Shown here piece by piece: positions 31,698-42,479 of a stretch of DNA of 64,000 bases. The position numbers and the translations under genes are program-made. A model generated the notes under the pieces. That model had not been told where the DNA came from, searched no databases, and worked only from the letters and a program-made list of their open reading frames with translations. Position 1 is the stretch's first letter. Every line of letters begins with the position of its first letter. This stretch comes from Aradus depressus. Taxonomy: Eukaryota > Arthropoda > Insecta > Hemiptera > Aradidae. Location: NCBI GenBank assembly GCA_963662175.1, contig OY759217.1, positions 52,056,108 to 52,120,107 of the forward strand. Reading direction: 5' to 3'.

Positions 31698-31905
31698 TGC
31701 TAGTGACTCATGTCCAGGCTTCAACTACGAGATCATATCACGTACTTTAGTCGCTCTGATGGACATTTACCCCAATTCTACTCTGGAAGTCCTAAATTTT
31801 GCCAATCCACGTTTATTCACATAGAGTAGGGTGTCTTTAACGAGTACTTGACATCGACCATAGCTTCACGTCCAATCCGAAGGACGGCGTGCTCGGTTTT
31901 CTTTG
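31698..31905 (-). repeat. SINE-A, 3' two-thirds
   Basis: The tail end is at 31698 (gactcatgtccaggcttc), through gtctttaacgagtacttgac to atccgaaggacggcgtgctc. The tRNA-like head is missing. Confidence 0.8.
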
Positions 31906-31947
31906 CCAAAACGTCAGCCAATGAACAACCTTTCAGAATTAAAAAAA

Positions 31948-32112
31948 CGGGAATTCGGATGGGACGTTAAGCGATGGTCCCCGAGCCTGTTCGATTTCAG
32001 GTTTTAGTTAAAGACCCCTTAAGGTGAATAAACCTAGGTACGCATAATTTAAGAGTGAGGTAGTAGGCGATATGACCTCGTAGTTAAAGCTTGAGTAACA
32101 CAATAACTAACT
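31948..32112 (+). repeat. SINE-A, 3' half
   Basis: It starts at tcggatgggacgttaagcga and ends ttgagtaacacaataactaa. Most of the 3' hairpin is lost. Confidence 0.78.
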
Positions 32113-32284
32113 ATAAAATTTATATTTTTAACTATTTTTAATTTTTTTTATTTTCTTATCTGTATAGTATAAGGAAGTAAGTATTGTAATCACGTAGAAA
32201 TCCGAGATCGAGTTTGCAACGGATTTTCACGTTTCACGTACCTAGATGTGTATATGATTGGGAAGGAGTGAGCGCTCTATGTGT
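32113..32284. other. Non-coding
   Basis: Nothing is recognised beyond short matches to Repeat B. Confidence 0.3.
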
Positions 32285-32520
32285 AGCTATGAACTTGAAA
32301 TGTCCACTAAATAAAGAGAACAAAAGCTTAGGGAGAGAGCATGTTAGAACTCTACCAAAAAGAAGAGATTGAAGGTATAGAGGGAGAGCGGAAACTAAAG
32401 TGTGAGTAGCCTAAAGTTCAGAGATCAAAGGACTCTCAAAAAAGCAAAAACAGATGATGAGGGCTCACCAAATAAAGATATCGAAGGTTTAGAGGGAGAG
32501 CGGAAACTTATGTAGGATCA
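32285..32520 (+). repeat. Tandem repeat, about 2 units of roughly 110 bp
   Basis: Repeated words are tagagggagagcggaaac, gagatcaaaggactctcaaa and ccaaataaagata. The same units occur in opposite orientation at 34020 to 34395. Confidence 0.6.
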
Positions 32521-32599
32521 CGGTTCTGGACCCGCAAAGGGGTATTTCGGGTTTCGGTTTCGGTAAACAAAATAAGTATCCGGTACCTTCTATTTTCGG

Positions 32600-32899
32600 T
32601 TCTCGACAGCCCTAATCAGGTTGAAGTCTCTACCGACATTGCTGTATTAATGTGTTTCCCAGAAGATATAAAGAATGGGTGCCACAACGTCTTGTTCCTC
32701 CTTATAACGAAGTATTGTAATCCTACGAAAATCGGAGATGGAAATTTCAACTGATTTTCACGTTTCAAGATCTCCTTAATACGTTTCGACCATTTTCGTG
32801 ATGATGTCGTGTATGTGAGATTGTGTGTGAATCGGACGAAAATTGAGACCTCTTTTACGCCGGAAACTAAATACATTTTACAAAATACCGTTTATTTTT
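32600..32899 (-). repeat. Repeat B fragment plus dispersed segment
   Basis: The block taccgacattgctgtattaa followed by ggtgccacaacg recurs near 33680, and aaatcggagatggaaatttc with attttcacgtttcaagatct belongs to Repeat B. Confidence 0.5.
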
Positions 32900-34019
32900 T
32901 TTTATAATCCTATCAAATATTTCTTCATGAAAAAAAGTTGTAGAAAAAACTGAGACACATTTTATATGCCGGTTTGTGAGATATATTCGCCGAAAACCGT
33001 CCGGAAATGTCGTTTTTAACGCCATGACTCACCCAAATACGGTAAGTCCTATCGAAAAATTTGAAATATCACCAAAGTTAAAGCGTCTCGAAAATGGTAC
33101 TTACATTGCCGTAAGAAATATTTCAAAGTAATGTTTAAATTGTAACTCATAGCACCGAATTATAAAATGAATTTTTATTATTATTTTTTTTTAACGGGAC
33201 AAATCTAAAGAAAAAATAAAATATATATGTTGTGGCCATAACAGAACTTTCTTATACCAACTACACTTTTACAGATCACACTCTCTCCCCCTCCCCCCTC
33301 TTAAAGTCATTTTTATACTGGCGTTACTGGGTATAATTATGTTACTCTCAGAATCAAGTTGTACAATGACGAAGAAAACCTATGAGGCCAACGCATTACT
33401 CTCATATACTCAGTAATGCATCTATTAAATGTCAATTGGGAGGGGGGGGATTATGTTATGGTCAGTCACATATGTTTTATCTTTACTTATGGTTAACTAT
33501 CATCGTATCTACCTAGTTTACTGTATTAATGTGTTTAACAAAAAATATAAGGAATCAGCGCTACAAGGTCCACCTACATTCTATATTTCATTGTCGACTA
33601 TTTTAGTTGAGACCAACCAGAATATATTTTTTATCTTTACTTATGGTCAGCTTGCATCATAACATGTTGATGTCTATATACCGACATTGGTGTATTAAGG
33701 TTTTTTTTTATAAAAAATATAAGGCATTGATGCCACAAGAACCACAAATATTCGATATTTCTTTTTAGACTTTTTTAATTAGAACCAATGAAAATGTATT
33801 TCATAATTACTTAGGTACTTAGAACTACAACTAAGAGGACTGTTGGGCGGTTCCGAATAAAACTGCAACCGTTTCCTGGCCCCGGCAGAATCAGACATTT
33901 GAATTTTCGGGTATCCGGTTCTCGGTTCCAAACTCGGGACTGGGTTCACGGTTGCAGACCCTAACTCGGGTAACAGTTTCCAGATTTTCACAAGTTTCCT
34001 GATAAGCTAAAAAATTTGT
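32900..34019. repeat. Dispersed repeat cluster, non-coding
   Basis: A segment at 33235 to 33330 matches 2030 to 2160. The series tattaatgtgtttaacaaaa, ggtccacctacattctatat occurs at about 33520 to 33620 and again, diverged, at about 33690 to 33790. No gene is seen. Confidence 0.45.
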
Positions 34020-34395
34020 AAGTTTCTTAGCACTCAAACATAAGTTTCCGCTCTCCCTCTGAAACTTTGATCCCCTTATATTTTGGACCCTTTCGTCCAG
34101 TTCAGCTCTTTTGAGAGTCCTTCGATCTCTCACACACATACGTTTCCGCGCTCTCTCTAAACCTTTGATCTCTTTATTTTGTGGACCCTTCCTTCTGTTT
34201 TTGCTCTTTAAGGGATCCTTTAATGTCCGAATTTGTGACTTCACCACAATTGAAACGTGTGTTTCCTCTCTGCTTCTAAACCTTTGATCTCTATTTGGTT
34301 GGACTATTACCTTCTGTTTTTGCTATATTGAGGATCCCTTGATCTCACTTTGATGCACACGTAAGTTTCCGCTCTCTCTGTAAACCAGGTTTCAA
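34020..34395 (-). repeat. Tandem repeat, about 3 units of roughly 110 bp
   Basis: The plus strand shows three rounds of cctttgatctctttatt-like text, a ttcngttttgctct block and aagtttccgctctctc. The minus frame at 33891 to 34247 is open only because of this periodicity. Confidence 0.6.
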
Positions 34396-34626
34396 ATCGA
34401 GACTCGGGTCCACATTTACAGACAAGAACCGAGCCCACGGTTCTTGACCTGGACCTTGGTCCAAGCATGCTTCCGTACCTGGATCCGGGTTCACGGTGGG
34501 AACTGTAAGAACCTTCAAATGAGCAAATAAAATAACAAATAATTTTGAAATGCTAGGAGGTCTGTCCACCAGGAAAAGTCGCTTTTCCATTATTCGGTTT
34601 GTGGTTTCGTAATATAGCAGTTTAAC
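34396..34626. other. Non-coding
   Basis: It contains repeated gagcccacggttcttgacct-like words that also occur near 33920 to 33970. Nothing else is recognised. Confidence 0.3.
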
Positions 34627-34895
34627 CGTTATTATCTGTTATTTATAATGCTATTTAAAAGTAACTGTTGGTAGCAGCTACATAGAAATAGCGTCACTAA
34701 TATCTTGTTTCTAATTATCTGTTATTTTTAGATGCTATTTCTAAGTAACTGTTGGTAGCAGATACATAGAAATAGCGTCACTAATAGCTTGTTTCTAATT
34801 ATCTTTTATTTTTAGATGCTATTTAAAAGTAATTGTTGGTAGCAGATACATAGAAATAGCGTCACTAACAGCTTGTTTCTATGTATCTGTTATTT
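34627..34895 (+). repeat. 84-bp tandem repeat, about 3.2 copies
   Basis: The word gctattt recurs at 34650, 34734 and 34818, giving a period of exactly 84. The unit includes ggtagcagatacatagaaat, agcgtcactaatagcttgtt and tctaattatctgttattttt. Confidence 0.92.
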
Positions 34896-34989
34896 TTACG
34901 GAAGGGATGTAAAATTGAAGATGAGTTGAGTAGCTGCCCAAAGGGAGTGTTTATGGACTTGGCTCCTATTTAAAGTGTGTGTGAGAGAA

Positions 34990-35012
34990 GGGGGGGGGGG
35001 GGGGGGGGGGGG
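34990..35012 (+). repeat. Poly-G tract of 23 bases
   Basis: An uninterrupted G-run. Frames across it on both strands (poly-Gly and poly-Pro) are artefacts. Confidence 0.9.
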
Positions 35013-35452
35013 ACTGACCAAAGTGTGCGCTATGATAGTCACAAACAAACAAGAGTGCGCAGTTGTGACTGAAGTGTGTACTGGCCGTGTTATGGAGAGG
35101 ATACGTGCTGGGTGGAGGTTCCTGCCACGTCCTCTACAGCACGTCTCAGGAAGTAAATACGGGAGGAACCAGGTCAAACCAAGGGGAGGGGGGATGCTGA
35201 ACCGTCTCATCTGTTGGAGGGGGGGCTAAAATTGGAATTTAATTGTGAGGGGGGATAACATTTGTTACAAAATTCGATGTTAATTTTTCACAGGAATTTT
35301 TAATTTCTTCCAATCCTTTGAATTTTAAAAAGTCATCGGTAAATCACTAACAATGTAGTTCCTCAGTTTGAAATAGCATTGAATGTTTTTTTCATCATCA
35401 ATATGACTGAAGATATTTGTCAAAGAAGTTATTTCCTGTTCTCTCTGTTACT
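35013..35452. other. Non-coding
   Basis: Nothing is recognised. Confidence 0.4.
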
Positions 35453-35456
35453 ATTT

Positions 35457-35703
35457 GAGGGGGTTAGAAGCAAAGGGATGTAAGTGACAAAAATGTCATT
35501 TAGAGATAATTACCTTCAAAGTTATAGTAACATCGTAAATTGAGGTATTACCCAGATATTTTCCACTAGTAACAGTATTACTGGTACTAACAATCGTTCT
35601 GATCATTAGCCAGTAGTCAGGGTAGGTGTCAAGGAAGATGTTGACACACATATCTCAATTTCAGCCGAATTGTCACTTACATCCCTTTGCTTCTAACCCC
35701 CTC
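35457..35703. mobile_element. MITE with 34-bp perfect inverted repeats
   Basis: This 247-bp element has identical inverted ends: gagggggttagaagcaaagg then gatgtaagtgacaa at the left, and its exact reverse complement at the right. The flanks share attt (35453-35456 and 35704-35707), possibly a 4-bp target duplication. No coding capacity. Perfect termini suggest recent activity. The superfamily is not assigned. Confidence 0.88.
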
Positions 35704-35799
35704 ATTTAACTTAAGTGAAAAGGTTACTGGATCAATACGAAAGAAATTATATAAATCTGCCTTTATGTTTGTGAACTCGATAACTACTTATAGCATACA

Positions 35800-36030
35800 T
35801 AAATATCGACACGAAATTTTATACATGTATTCGGAAGCCCATAAGGACATCACTTATTGATTTTCAGCCAAATCGACCAAAGGGAAGTGAGAATTAGGAT
35901 GGGAGGGGGGAGGGGGGGGGGGGGGAGGCCGAAAACCCTAATAACTGCCGATGTAAACAATGCATCGACACAATATCGATTGGTTTTGGAGGGAGAGCAA
36001 GTAAGTGAAGTACATTGCCGTCGATTTATT
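35800..36030 (+). repeat. Repeat B copy
   Basis: It contains aggacatcacttattgattt, taataactgccgatgtaaac and tggttttggagggagagc, with a G-run at about 35914 to 35925. Confidence 0.6.
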
Positions 36031-36038
36031 TAATACTA

Positions 36039-36065
36039 CTAGCAGGTTACCCGGCGTTGCACCCC
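36039..36065 (-). mobile_element. Helitron-like 3' terminus
   Basis: On the minus strand the end reads caacgccgggtaacctgctag and is followed by T, the CTAG-T border of Helitrons with an adjacent partial GC hairpin. The body would extend to the right of 36065, but its 5' end was not found. Confidence 0.45.
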
Positions 36066-37362
36066 TCAGGAGCCCGCTCTCAAGCCGCCATTTCGAAAAA
36101 CTAAGAATGAATAAAAATATATTTATATTCTATTCATTTGATGACTCATTTAATCATTCATCAACATTTTTTTAACGCTTCCTTCTTTATCTTTTGAACG
36201 GCAAAAGTTAGACACACGATACTTATCTATACTCTCTTGGACTTATTTGGAATACAATTGTTAAATTTGAACAATTCCAGACAGATCGTTTAGCATAGAA
36301 ACTGGAAATAAGAGAGCTTCGTCCCAATAATTATAAGCCCCTCCCAAAAATCTATTCCGTCTAATACATTTCTAGTACTAGACAAATGAATGAATGAAAT
36401 AAATAAATTTCAGGCGAGAGAAAGACAGAGATAATAAAATAAAAGAAATGAAATAGTGCAGCTAGCCAGTTTAGCGAAGTGCAACGTCAGCAGAAATTTG
36501 AAACTTTCCCACACGGAGTGGCGGAGGAAGCCGGACGGGCCCCTCACCCGTAGGCCACCTCAACTAGGAAAATTCAAATGGATTTAGGAATATTATTTCC
36601 CAAATTGTGCGAAGTACGGGGGAAGTTCGGGGAATCGGTCAAAACTTCAACGTTGCATTTTTACAAGAAATTTTCCTAACTTGTCCAAAAGTTTAAGAAA
36701 AAATAAATTGTGAATAACTGACAATGTCCAACTTCCCCAGCTCGAATTGTTTGTAATCAACTAAGTTTTCACTCTCTCTCTAAACTCTTTTTTTTTTTCG
36801 GCCAATTATAAAATTTCGTCTTGGGGGGAGGGAGGGGGGTATTTATGGCGATTTGCATGCTGTCTTCCGTCAACCTCCGCTACCCTTGTCGCTCTGCCAG
36901 GGTCCTCCTAACCCCGAAATCAACCAAACCGCGGCTATGAGTCTACAGGTCCAGTCGCCAACTGGTTTGTATTATGAGCTACCGACGCTCTATATTATAG
37001 CTTCAACTCGTTTATATATGCCTAGTATCATATCTATTTAAGTTATGCCTCCCATATATCGGGTAATTGAAGTGAAGTTTTCCCACTATCCCACGACTAC
37101 ATCCCTCCCCCCTCATGGCCCTGACAACGACTATATATCATTTATATGCCTCACTATAAACCACTGCTTTTGTGAAAGGGATTTTTATCCCGAAAACAGG
37201 ATTTTCAGGGTCTTGGTGGGATCGAAATGGGATGGAGGGATTTTTTGGAATATATTTAGTTTTGTACATACACAATGTATGTAAAAAAATTATTGACAAT
37301 ACAATTTTCTTATGGCTAAAAATTTTTAAATCTGAGGTTTCTAGACTAAATAAAATGTATAG
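36066..37362. other. Non-coding, with a Repeat B fragment
   Basis: Repeat B words (acttccccagctcgaattgt, ttttcactctctctctaaac) occur at about 36735 to 36800. Small frames at 36853 to 37393 have no domain. Confidence 0.4.
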
Positions 37363-37600
37363 TGTAAAATACTGTAAATACATATTTTCTTAATTACCTA
37401 ATTTTATTGTTCAAATAATTATTATGTTTTGAATATTGTTTTTTATTATCTTTTATTATGTACATATGTTGATTATATACTAATACATACCTACTTGTTA
37501 CTTACATTATTTTCTAGTCTATAATGACAAGTGTGGAATACTCTAAATACATATTTTCTTTATTAATTTTATTGTTCAAATAATTATTATGTTTTGATTT
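37363..37600 (+). repeat. Direct duplication, about 70 bp, period roughly 170
   Basis: The sequence ctaaatacatattttctt followed by ttattgttcaaataattatt and atgttttga occurs at about 37370 to 37432 and 37542 to 37598. Confidence 0.75.
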
Positions 37601-38457
37601 CATGACTTTATTTTATTAACCCTGTTTAAAATGTTGGTGGAAAAAAACGGGATATTTTAAGATAATTGATGGGATAAAATGTTATATTTTGCTGATGTTG
37701 GTCGGATTTTCAGTTTTCGGAGCTGGAAGCACTGCTATAAACTAACAACAACGTAAGACATAAATATAATATCTGACGGAAATCTAAAATCATTAATTTT
37801 GATTTTTCCTATATTTTTTCTGTTCTGTAAAATTGACGAGATTAGAATAAAATCCCTTTTCTTGTGACGTATAAGATTCTAAAACTATTTACGGAGTCAC
37901 TTTTTCCTCCAAGTAATTTTCATTCAAAAGAAAACTTTCAATTCATAGAATTATTCCTTTAATTTAGAATTATTTCTTAATTAATCAGCTTAGTAAAAAA
38001 ATGAAAAGGAGAGCTCAGCTGTTTGTTGGGTGGTTTCCGTTGAAAACTGATCTAGAGCCAACTTGGGGAGGTTTTGTTACTGAAAGCCAATCTGAAATAT
38101 CCAATAAAAGTGTTGTTACAGAAGCTACCGCTATAGACAGCACCTGTCTAACAATTCATTTTCATTTTGGTCCATCTAGAAAGAGTATGTATCGTGTACA
38201 TTTTTGAAATGCATATTTTCATGAGAATATTACTCTGAAACCCCAACTTAAATGCAAAAATTTCTGCATGGAAATAGAGGCATCTGCAGATGGAGGGGGT
38301 TCAAAATTTATATGATTGTAAATAAATTTAAAAAATGTCGTTTTTGAAATAGAACTCTCTTAGTTTATAAATGAACTTGTCTATAGTGTAATGCCGAAAC
38401 TGGAGAAGACAATACTCCAAAAAACTAACTTAGTTTTATTTATTTATTAGAATTAGT
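37601..38457. other. Unassigned AT-rich DNA
   Basis: A 68-codon frame at 38001 to 38207 (MKRRAQLFVGWFPLKTDLEP at its start) has no recognisable domain and no splice evidence. It may be chance. Confidence 0.3.
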
Positions 38458-38550
38458 TATACAGGCTCGGGATCATCGCCCAACGTCCCATCCGAAGGAC
38501 GGTGTGCTCCTTCCAGATAAAAAGTTAAGGGCCTCGGCCGGGTTTCGATT
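38458..38550 (-). repeat. SINE-A, 5' half fragment
   Basis: It covers aggctcgggatcatcgccca, atccgaaggacggtgtgctc and ggcctcggccgggtttcga (part of the B box). Confidence 0.75.
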
Positions 38551-38639
38551 TATTTATTGTTAATGTTCACAATATGTTCGCGTTTTTCAACTTTGAAGAT
38601 ACATATATATGATTTATGTAATATGTAGGTACATATATG

Positions 38640-38970
38640 TTTCAGGATTCTTAAGCGAACCGTGTAATATATCTCGGGTGTTTGGGCAAAAGGGCTTAAG
38701 TCAGCAAATCTGAATTTTAGGAGGCAAATTTCTGAAGGTTTGAAAAATTCCTGCAAATCAGGTAAAGCACATTTATGTTACTTGAAATATTATTTCTATG
38801 AAAGTATTAAATGTAAACAAAGTAAAATATTGCAACATTGAGTTGCATTTGGTGACAATATTGAAATGCAGTTGTCCTTTGGATCACAACACTTATTGTG
38901 ACTTAAGCCCTTTTGCCCAAACACCAGAGATATATGATTCAGGGTTCTTAATCGAATCAGGTAATCTAGT
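38640..38970. mobile_element. Fold-back element
   Basis: The left arm (about 38645 to 38705, with tgtttgggcaaaagggctta) and right arm (about 38900 to 38965, with taagcccttttgcccaaaca) are reverse complements, with 195 bases between. Small frames on both strands are arm shadows. Confidence 0.6.
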
Positions 38971-39219
38971 TCTTGCAACCGTATTGTGACACCCATTGAC
39001 AAACTTCTTCTTCGGCCACGAAATTATTGAAAATTTCAATTTATTTCTAGCATCATCTGATATATAGTGCAAGCAATTTCAAAAATTATGGGGAAGGGGG
39101 CCAGCACTCACACGATTCTCTTTTAGAAAGTTTACCTCTGGTCAGCCATTGTCTGCGTGTCTGTACTCGTATAGCGACACTACATCAGACCAACTTATAT
39201 ACAGCTTCCTTATGTTATT
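38971..39219. other. Non-coding
   Basis: Nothing is recognised. Confidence 0.4.
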
Positions 39220-39490
39220 AGCTATTACGACTCATGCCCGGGCTTTGGTGGACAAGAGCCCGACTATACCCTGGGAGTGTTAAATTTTTATTTACCTAGG
39301 GTAGGGGTCTTTAACGAGTACCTGACATTGTAGAGGCTCAGGAACATCGCTTAATGTTCCATCCGAAGGACGAGGCGTGCTCAACGTTTCTTCACCTCCC
39401 AGATAAGAAATCTAAAGACCTCGGCCTTTCCGACCCGCGATCTTGAGCTCAGTAAGCAAGCACGCATACCACTGAGCTACCAGTGCCCTA
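39220..39490 (-). repeat. SINE-A, near-complete with deletion
   Basis: The tail (gactcatgcccgggcttt) runs directly into ggtggacaagagcccg, so the 3' hairpin is deleted. The head ends ccactgagctaccagtgccc. The B box is damaged (cggcctttccgaccc). Confidence 0.83.
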
Positions 39491-39794
39491 ATATGTAGCT
39501 TCAACTCGTTTATATATGCTTGGTATTATATCTATTTACGATATGTCTCCCATATATCGGGTAAATAACAAAAGATATCGGGGAGAGGGGGGAAGACGGA
39601 TAGACGTTAAAACACTCGTTAATATGATTTCGTATCGGACTTCAACTTAAAAATTTCCTGATCTAATAAAGTGGCCGTTAAAAAAAAGCAGACATTTCAA
39701 AATGTGGGTTTGAAATGTTATTACTCTTTTAAAATAAAACATTCAAAACTTTATATTTGTGAGGCAATTTCACAAATATAACGTTGGGAGTAAA
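39491..39794. other. Non-coding
   Basis: A segment near 39490 to 39560 (cttcaactcgtttatatatg, tcccatatatcgggta) is repeated from 37000 to 37065. Confidence 0.5.
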
Positions 39795-39918
39795 ACTAAA
39801 TTTTATTCACCTAGGGTAGGGGTCTTTAACGAGTACCTGACATCGTACAGGCTCGGGACCATCGCTTAACGTCCCATCCGAAGGTTTTTTCACCTCCCAG
39901 AAAAAAAACTTAAGCACC
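39795..39918 (-). repeat. SINE-A, middle fragment
   Basis: It covers ttcacctagggtaggggtct to cacctcccagaaaaaaaact. Body only. Confidence 0.8.
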
Positions 39919-39944
39919 TAGGTATAAAAATATAAAAAACCGCC

Positions 39945-40212
39945 CGAGGTCCTTAGGTTTTTTATGTGGGAGGTGAAAAAACCTTGAGCACGCCATCCTT
40001 CGGATGGGATGATAAGCGATGGTCTCGAGCCTATGCGATGTCGGGTACTCTCGTTAAGACCCCTACCCTCGGAGAAAAAAAAATTAGACAACATTTAAAA
40101 CTCCCATAGTAGTGTCAGGCTCATGTCCACTAGAGCGACAAAAGAGCGCTCTGGTAGTAGGCGATATGACCTCGATGTTAAAAGCCTGGCATAAGTCACA
40201 ATTACTAACTCT
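39945..40212 (+). repeat. SINE-A, copy lacking the tRNA head
   Basis: It starts in the gaggtccttaggttttttat segment and continues to the tail (ggcataagtcacaattacta). It faces the minus fragment just upstream. Confidence 0.83.
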
Positions 40213-40849
40213 TCTCTAGTTGTAAAGTTTCCCCACTTCTTGATTATATTATACTTGAACACTGACAATCCATTAATGCAGAACGGAGAGATTCTAAGTG
40301 TCTACCCCTGAGTTAGGTTCGGATAAGTGAGCATTTGTTTCCCTTCTTGTCTAAATAAATGGTCATCGATGATTTCGAACATCAAACTTTTATTATTCTA
40401 TAGTTAAGGGTGTGTTCAAAATGTTTAAGGGTGCGGCTATCTTCATATTTTCATGTAGTTGAGCGACATATTTCCCCCTCTTCTTGTTTAGCGTACTGAA
40501 CTTTGTTATATTACCCATTAAATGTCAATATCAATGAAAGATAAATTAAATTTAATCACAGTCATAAAAGACTCTTACAATGAAACAGAAACATGAAGGC
40601 AACATTTAAATATGATCGATAAGATTATCTCAGTTTTATTTTTCTTATTTTGAAATATTTCCTTTTTTCTTAAATATTTTTCTTTTCTTTGATAGACATT
40701 TTATCTTTTTATGTAACAACAATTTTATAGACATTGTGGAATTTATAATTTGATATTTAAATGTCGAGAGGAGAATAAAGTTATCCGTTTCTCTACAATG
40801 CAGACAGACAGACACCAGTCCTTCAGATGTACCCCCGGACATTTTCCGC
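40213..40849. other. AT-rich non-coding DNA
   Basis: Nothing is recognised. Confidence 0.45.
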
Positions 40850-41260
40850 CCGAGTGCCATGCAGACTTATAGTAGGAAGTTCGTAAACAATCGAAAATTA
40901 GCCACACCATAACTCAATCATAAGATAAAAAAAAATCGTGGTGTTGTACTTCCCCAGTGCGAATTAATGAAGAAAATTTACGGTTAACCTCTTTAACCAG
41001 TCAAACCATAAAATTATGTGGGTATCTTATCAGGGACTTCAGAAACAGCATACTAAATGCCATGTCGGTACCTACGTCAACAGTTATTGCTATTTCGGTT
41101 ATTGAGTTGAGCCTCCATCTCTGCCCCCCCCCCTCCCCCCTGGTTCTGGATGCCCATATAAAATTTCATGACGATATATTCATTCTATGTTCACACACAC
41201 ACACAGGAAATTAACCTAACATCGAATTTCCAACCGAGTAAATAATTTCTCCATACTTCG
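40850..41260 (-). repeat. Repeat B copy
   Basis: It contains tacttccccagtgcgaatta, ttattgagttgagcctc-like text, a C-run and tttcatgacgatatattcat, then acctaacatcgaatttccaa. Confidence 0.6.
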
Positions 41261-41395
41261 TGGAAAGTAAAAATTATTTTTATTATTTTCAGAAATACGG
41301 ACGGAATATCATATTAAATGATTCTGCCTACGCTAGGATTGCCAGATAAAAAACAAAAAACAAAAAAAAAACAGACAATTCATTCAGTTATATTA

Positions 41396-41714
41396 TAATT
41401 GTAGGAGTATTGAGGGTCAGTCAAAGATGGAAAAAAAAAAAAAACACTATTCAGATGCCAACGTTTCGATATATTTTATATCATCATCAGGGCTATGAAT
41501 AAGCAGGGTTGGGGAGAAGGCATGTACACTGGATGGAGTCTTACATTGCAATGAAGCTTGCAATGTAAGACTCCATCCAGTGTACATGCCTTCTCCCCAA
41601 CCCTGCTTATTCATAGCCCTGATGATGATATAAAATATATCGAAACGTTGGCATCTGAATAGTGTTTTTTTTTTTTTTTCCATCTTTGACTGACCCTCAA
41701 TACTCCTACAATTA
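41396..41714. repeat. Near-perfect 319-bp palindrome, Penelope-like terminal sequence
   Basis: The left arm 41396-41551 and right arm 41558-41714 are reverse complements that differ only by one base in a poly-A/T run (14 versus 15). The spacer is six bases. Each arm holds ctgatgatgatata followed by tatatcgaaacgttgg (right arm 41619 to 41651), a motif of the Penelope terminal-repeat type. No coding capacity; the frame at 41447 to 41722 is the palindrome. Confidence 0.92.
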
Positions 41715-42185
41715 GAATCCACAGTCGCTAATCAACATTTATATTATAATGTTGAAGGTCCTAATAACTAGGGATGATATTGGGATGATATTGAAATACA
41801 ATTTCAAATTGAACAACATTGTATAGTCTATATGCTATTTAACTTAATAGTACCTTCAAACTACTTTTTAAATTATTATATTTATCATTTTCGAACGTTT
41901 TCAACGACTGGGAATTTTCTTAAACGTACACTAAGACAGGTTTAAACTTAAAAAGGTTAAATATAAATCAGATAAAAAATAAAAGTCAAAAAAGAAAACG
42001 GAGTGAAGAAAAAAAGAATCCGTCTGTGAACACGAAAACATCTGTTAGGATGACCTGCATGAAATTTTATATGAGAACCGAGGACCCAATAAGGTCTAAG
42101 GTGTCTGTTTTCAATTAAATCGGCTCAGAGGGAAAGCGTGGGGGGAAGGGGGGGGGGTGGCAGAGGAGGGTGGTTTAACTAAAAA
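41715..42185. other. Non-coding, Repeat B fragment at about 42000 to 42150
   Basis: Repeat B words tctgtgaacacgaaaaca, catgaaattttatatgagaa occur. A G-run is at about 42148 to 42157. Confidence 0.45.
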
Positions 42186-42268
42186 AAACCGGCCGGAACC
42201 GGGTTTCGAACACGCGATCGTGAGCACAGTAGGCTACCACGCTAACTCTAGGCCATTCGCGCCCCCTG
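42186..42268 (-). repeat. SINE-A, 5' head fragment
   Basis: It contains the reversed B box (gggtttcgaacacgcgat), gagcacagtaggctacc, and ends cgcgccccc. It lies about 530 bases upstream of the traffic jam start codon. Confidence 0.7.
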
Positions 42269-42479
42269 CGGCACGTTAGTGACTATTTTTTTTAAGTTGT
42301 TTTGCTTATATTATTTTAGCTTCAGTTATTGTTAGTCAACAAGTAATAAATAAATATGGGTGGTAGACGGACAAGAAGGTGCTCCAAGGGTTTATTAATA
42401 ATAAAAATGTTAGGAGAAGGGTGAGTTTCATCGTCTAGCTCCAAAGTGTTTCTTAGCCAGCCATTTTTTATTTCTGTAT

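Noticed and set aside
38001..38207. Small gene of 68 codons
   Set aside because: There is no recognisable domain, splice context or codon bias distinguishing it from chance.
41447..41722. 91-codon minus frame
   Set aside because: It lies within a palindrome; both strands read the same sequence and no domain is present.
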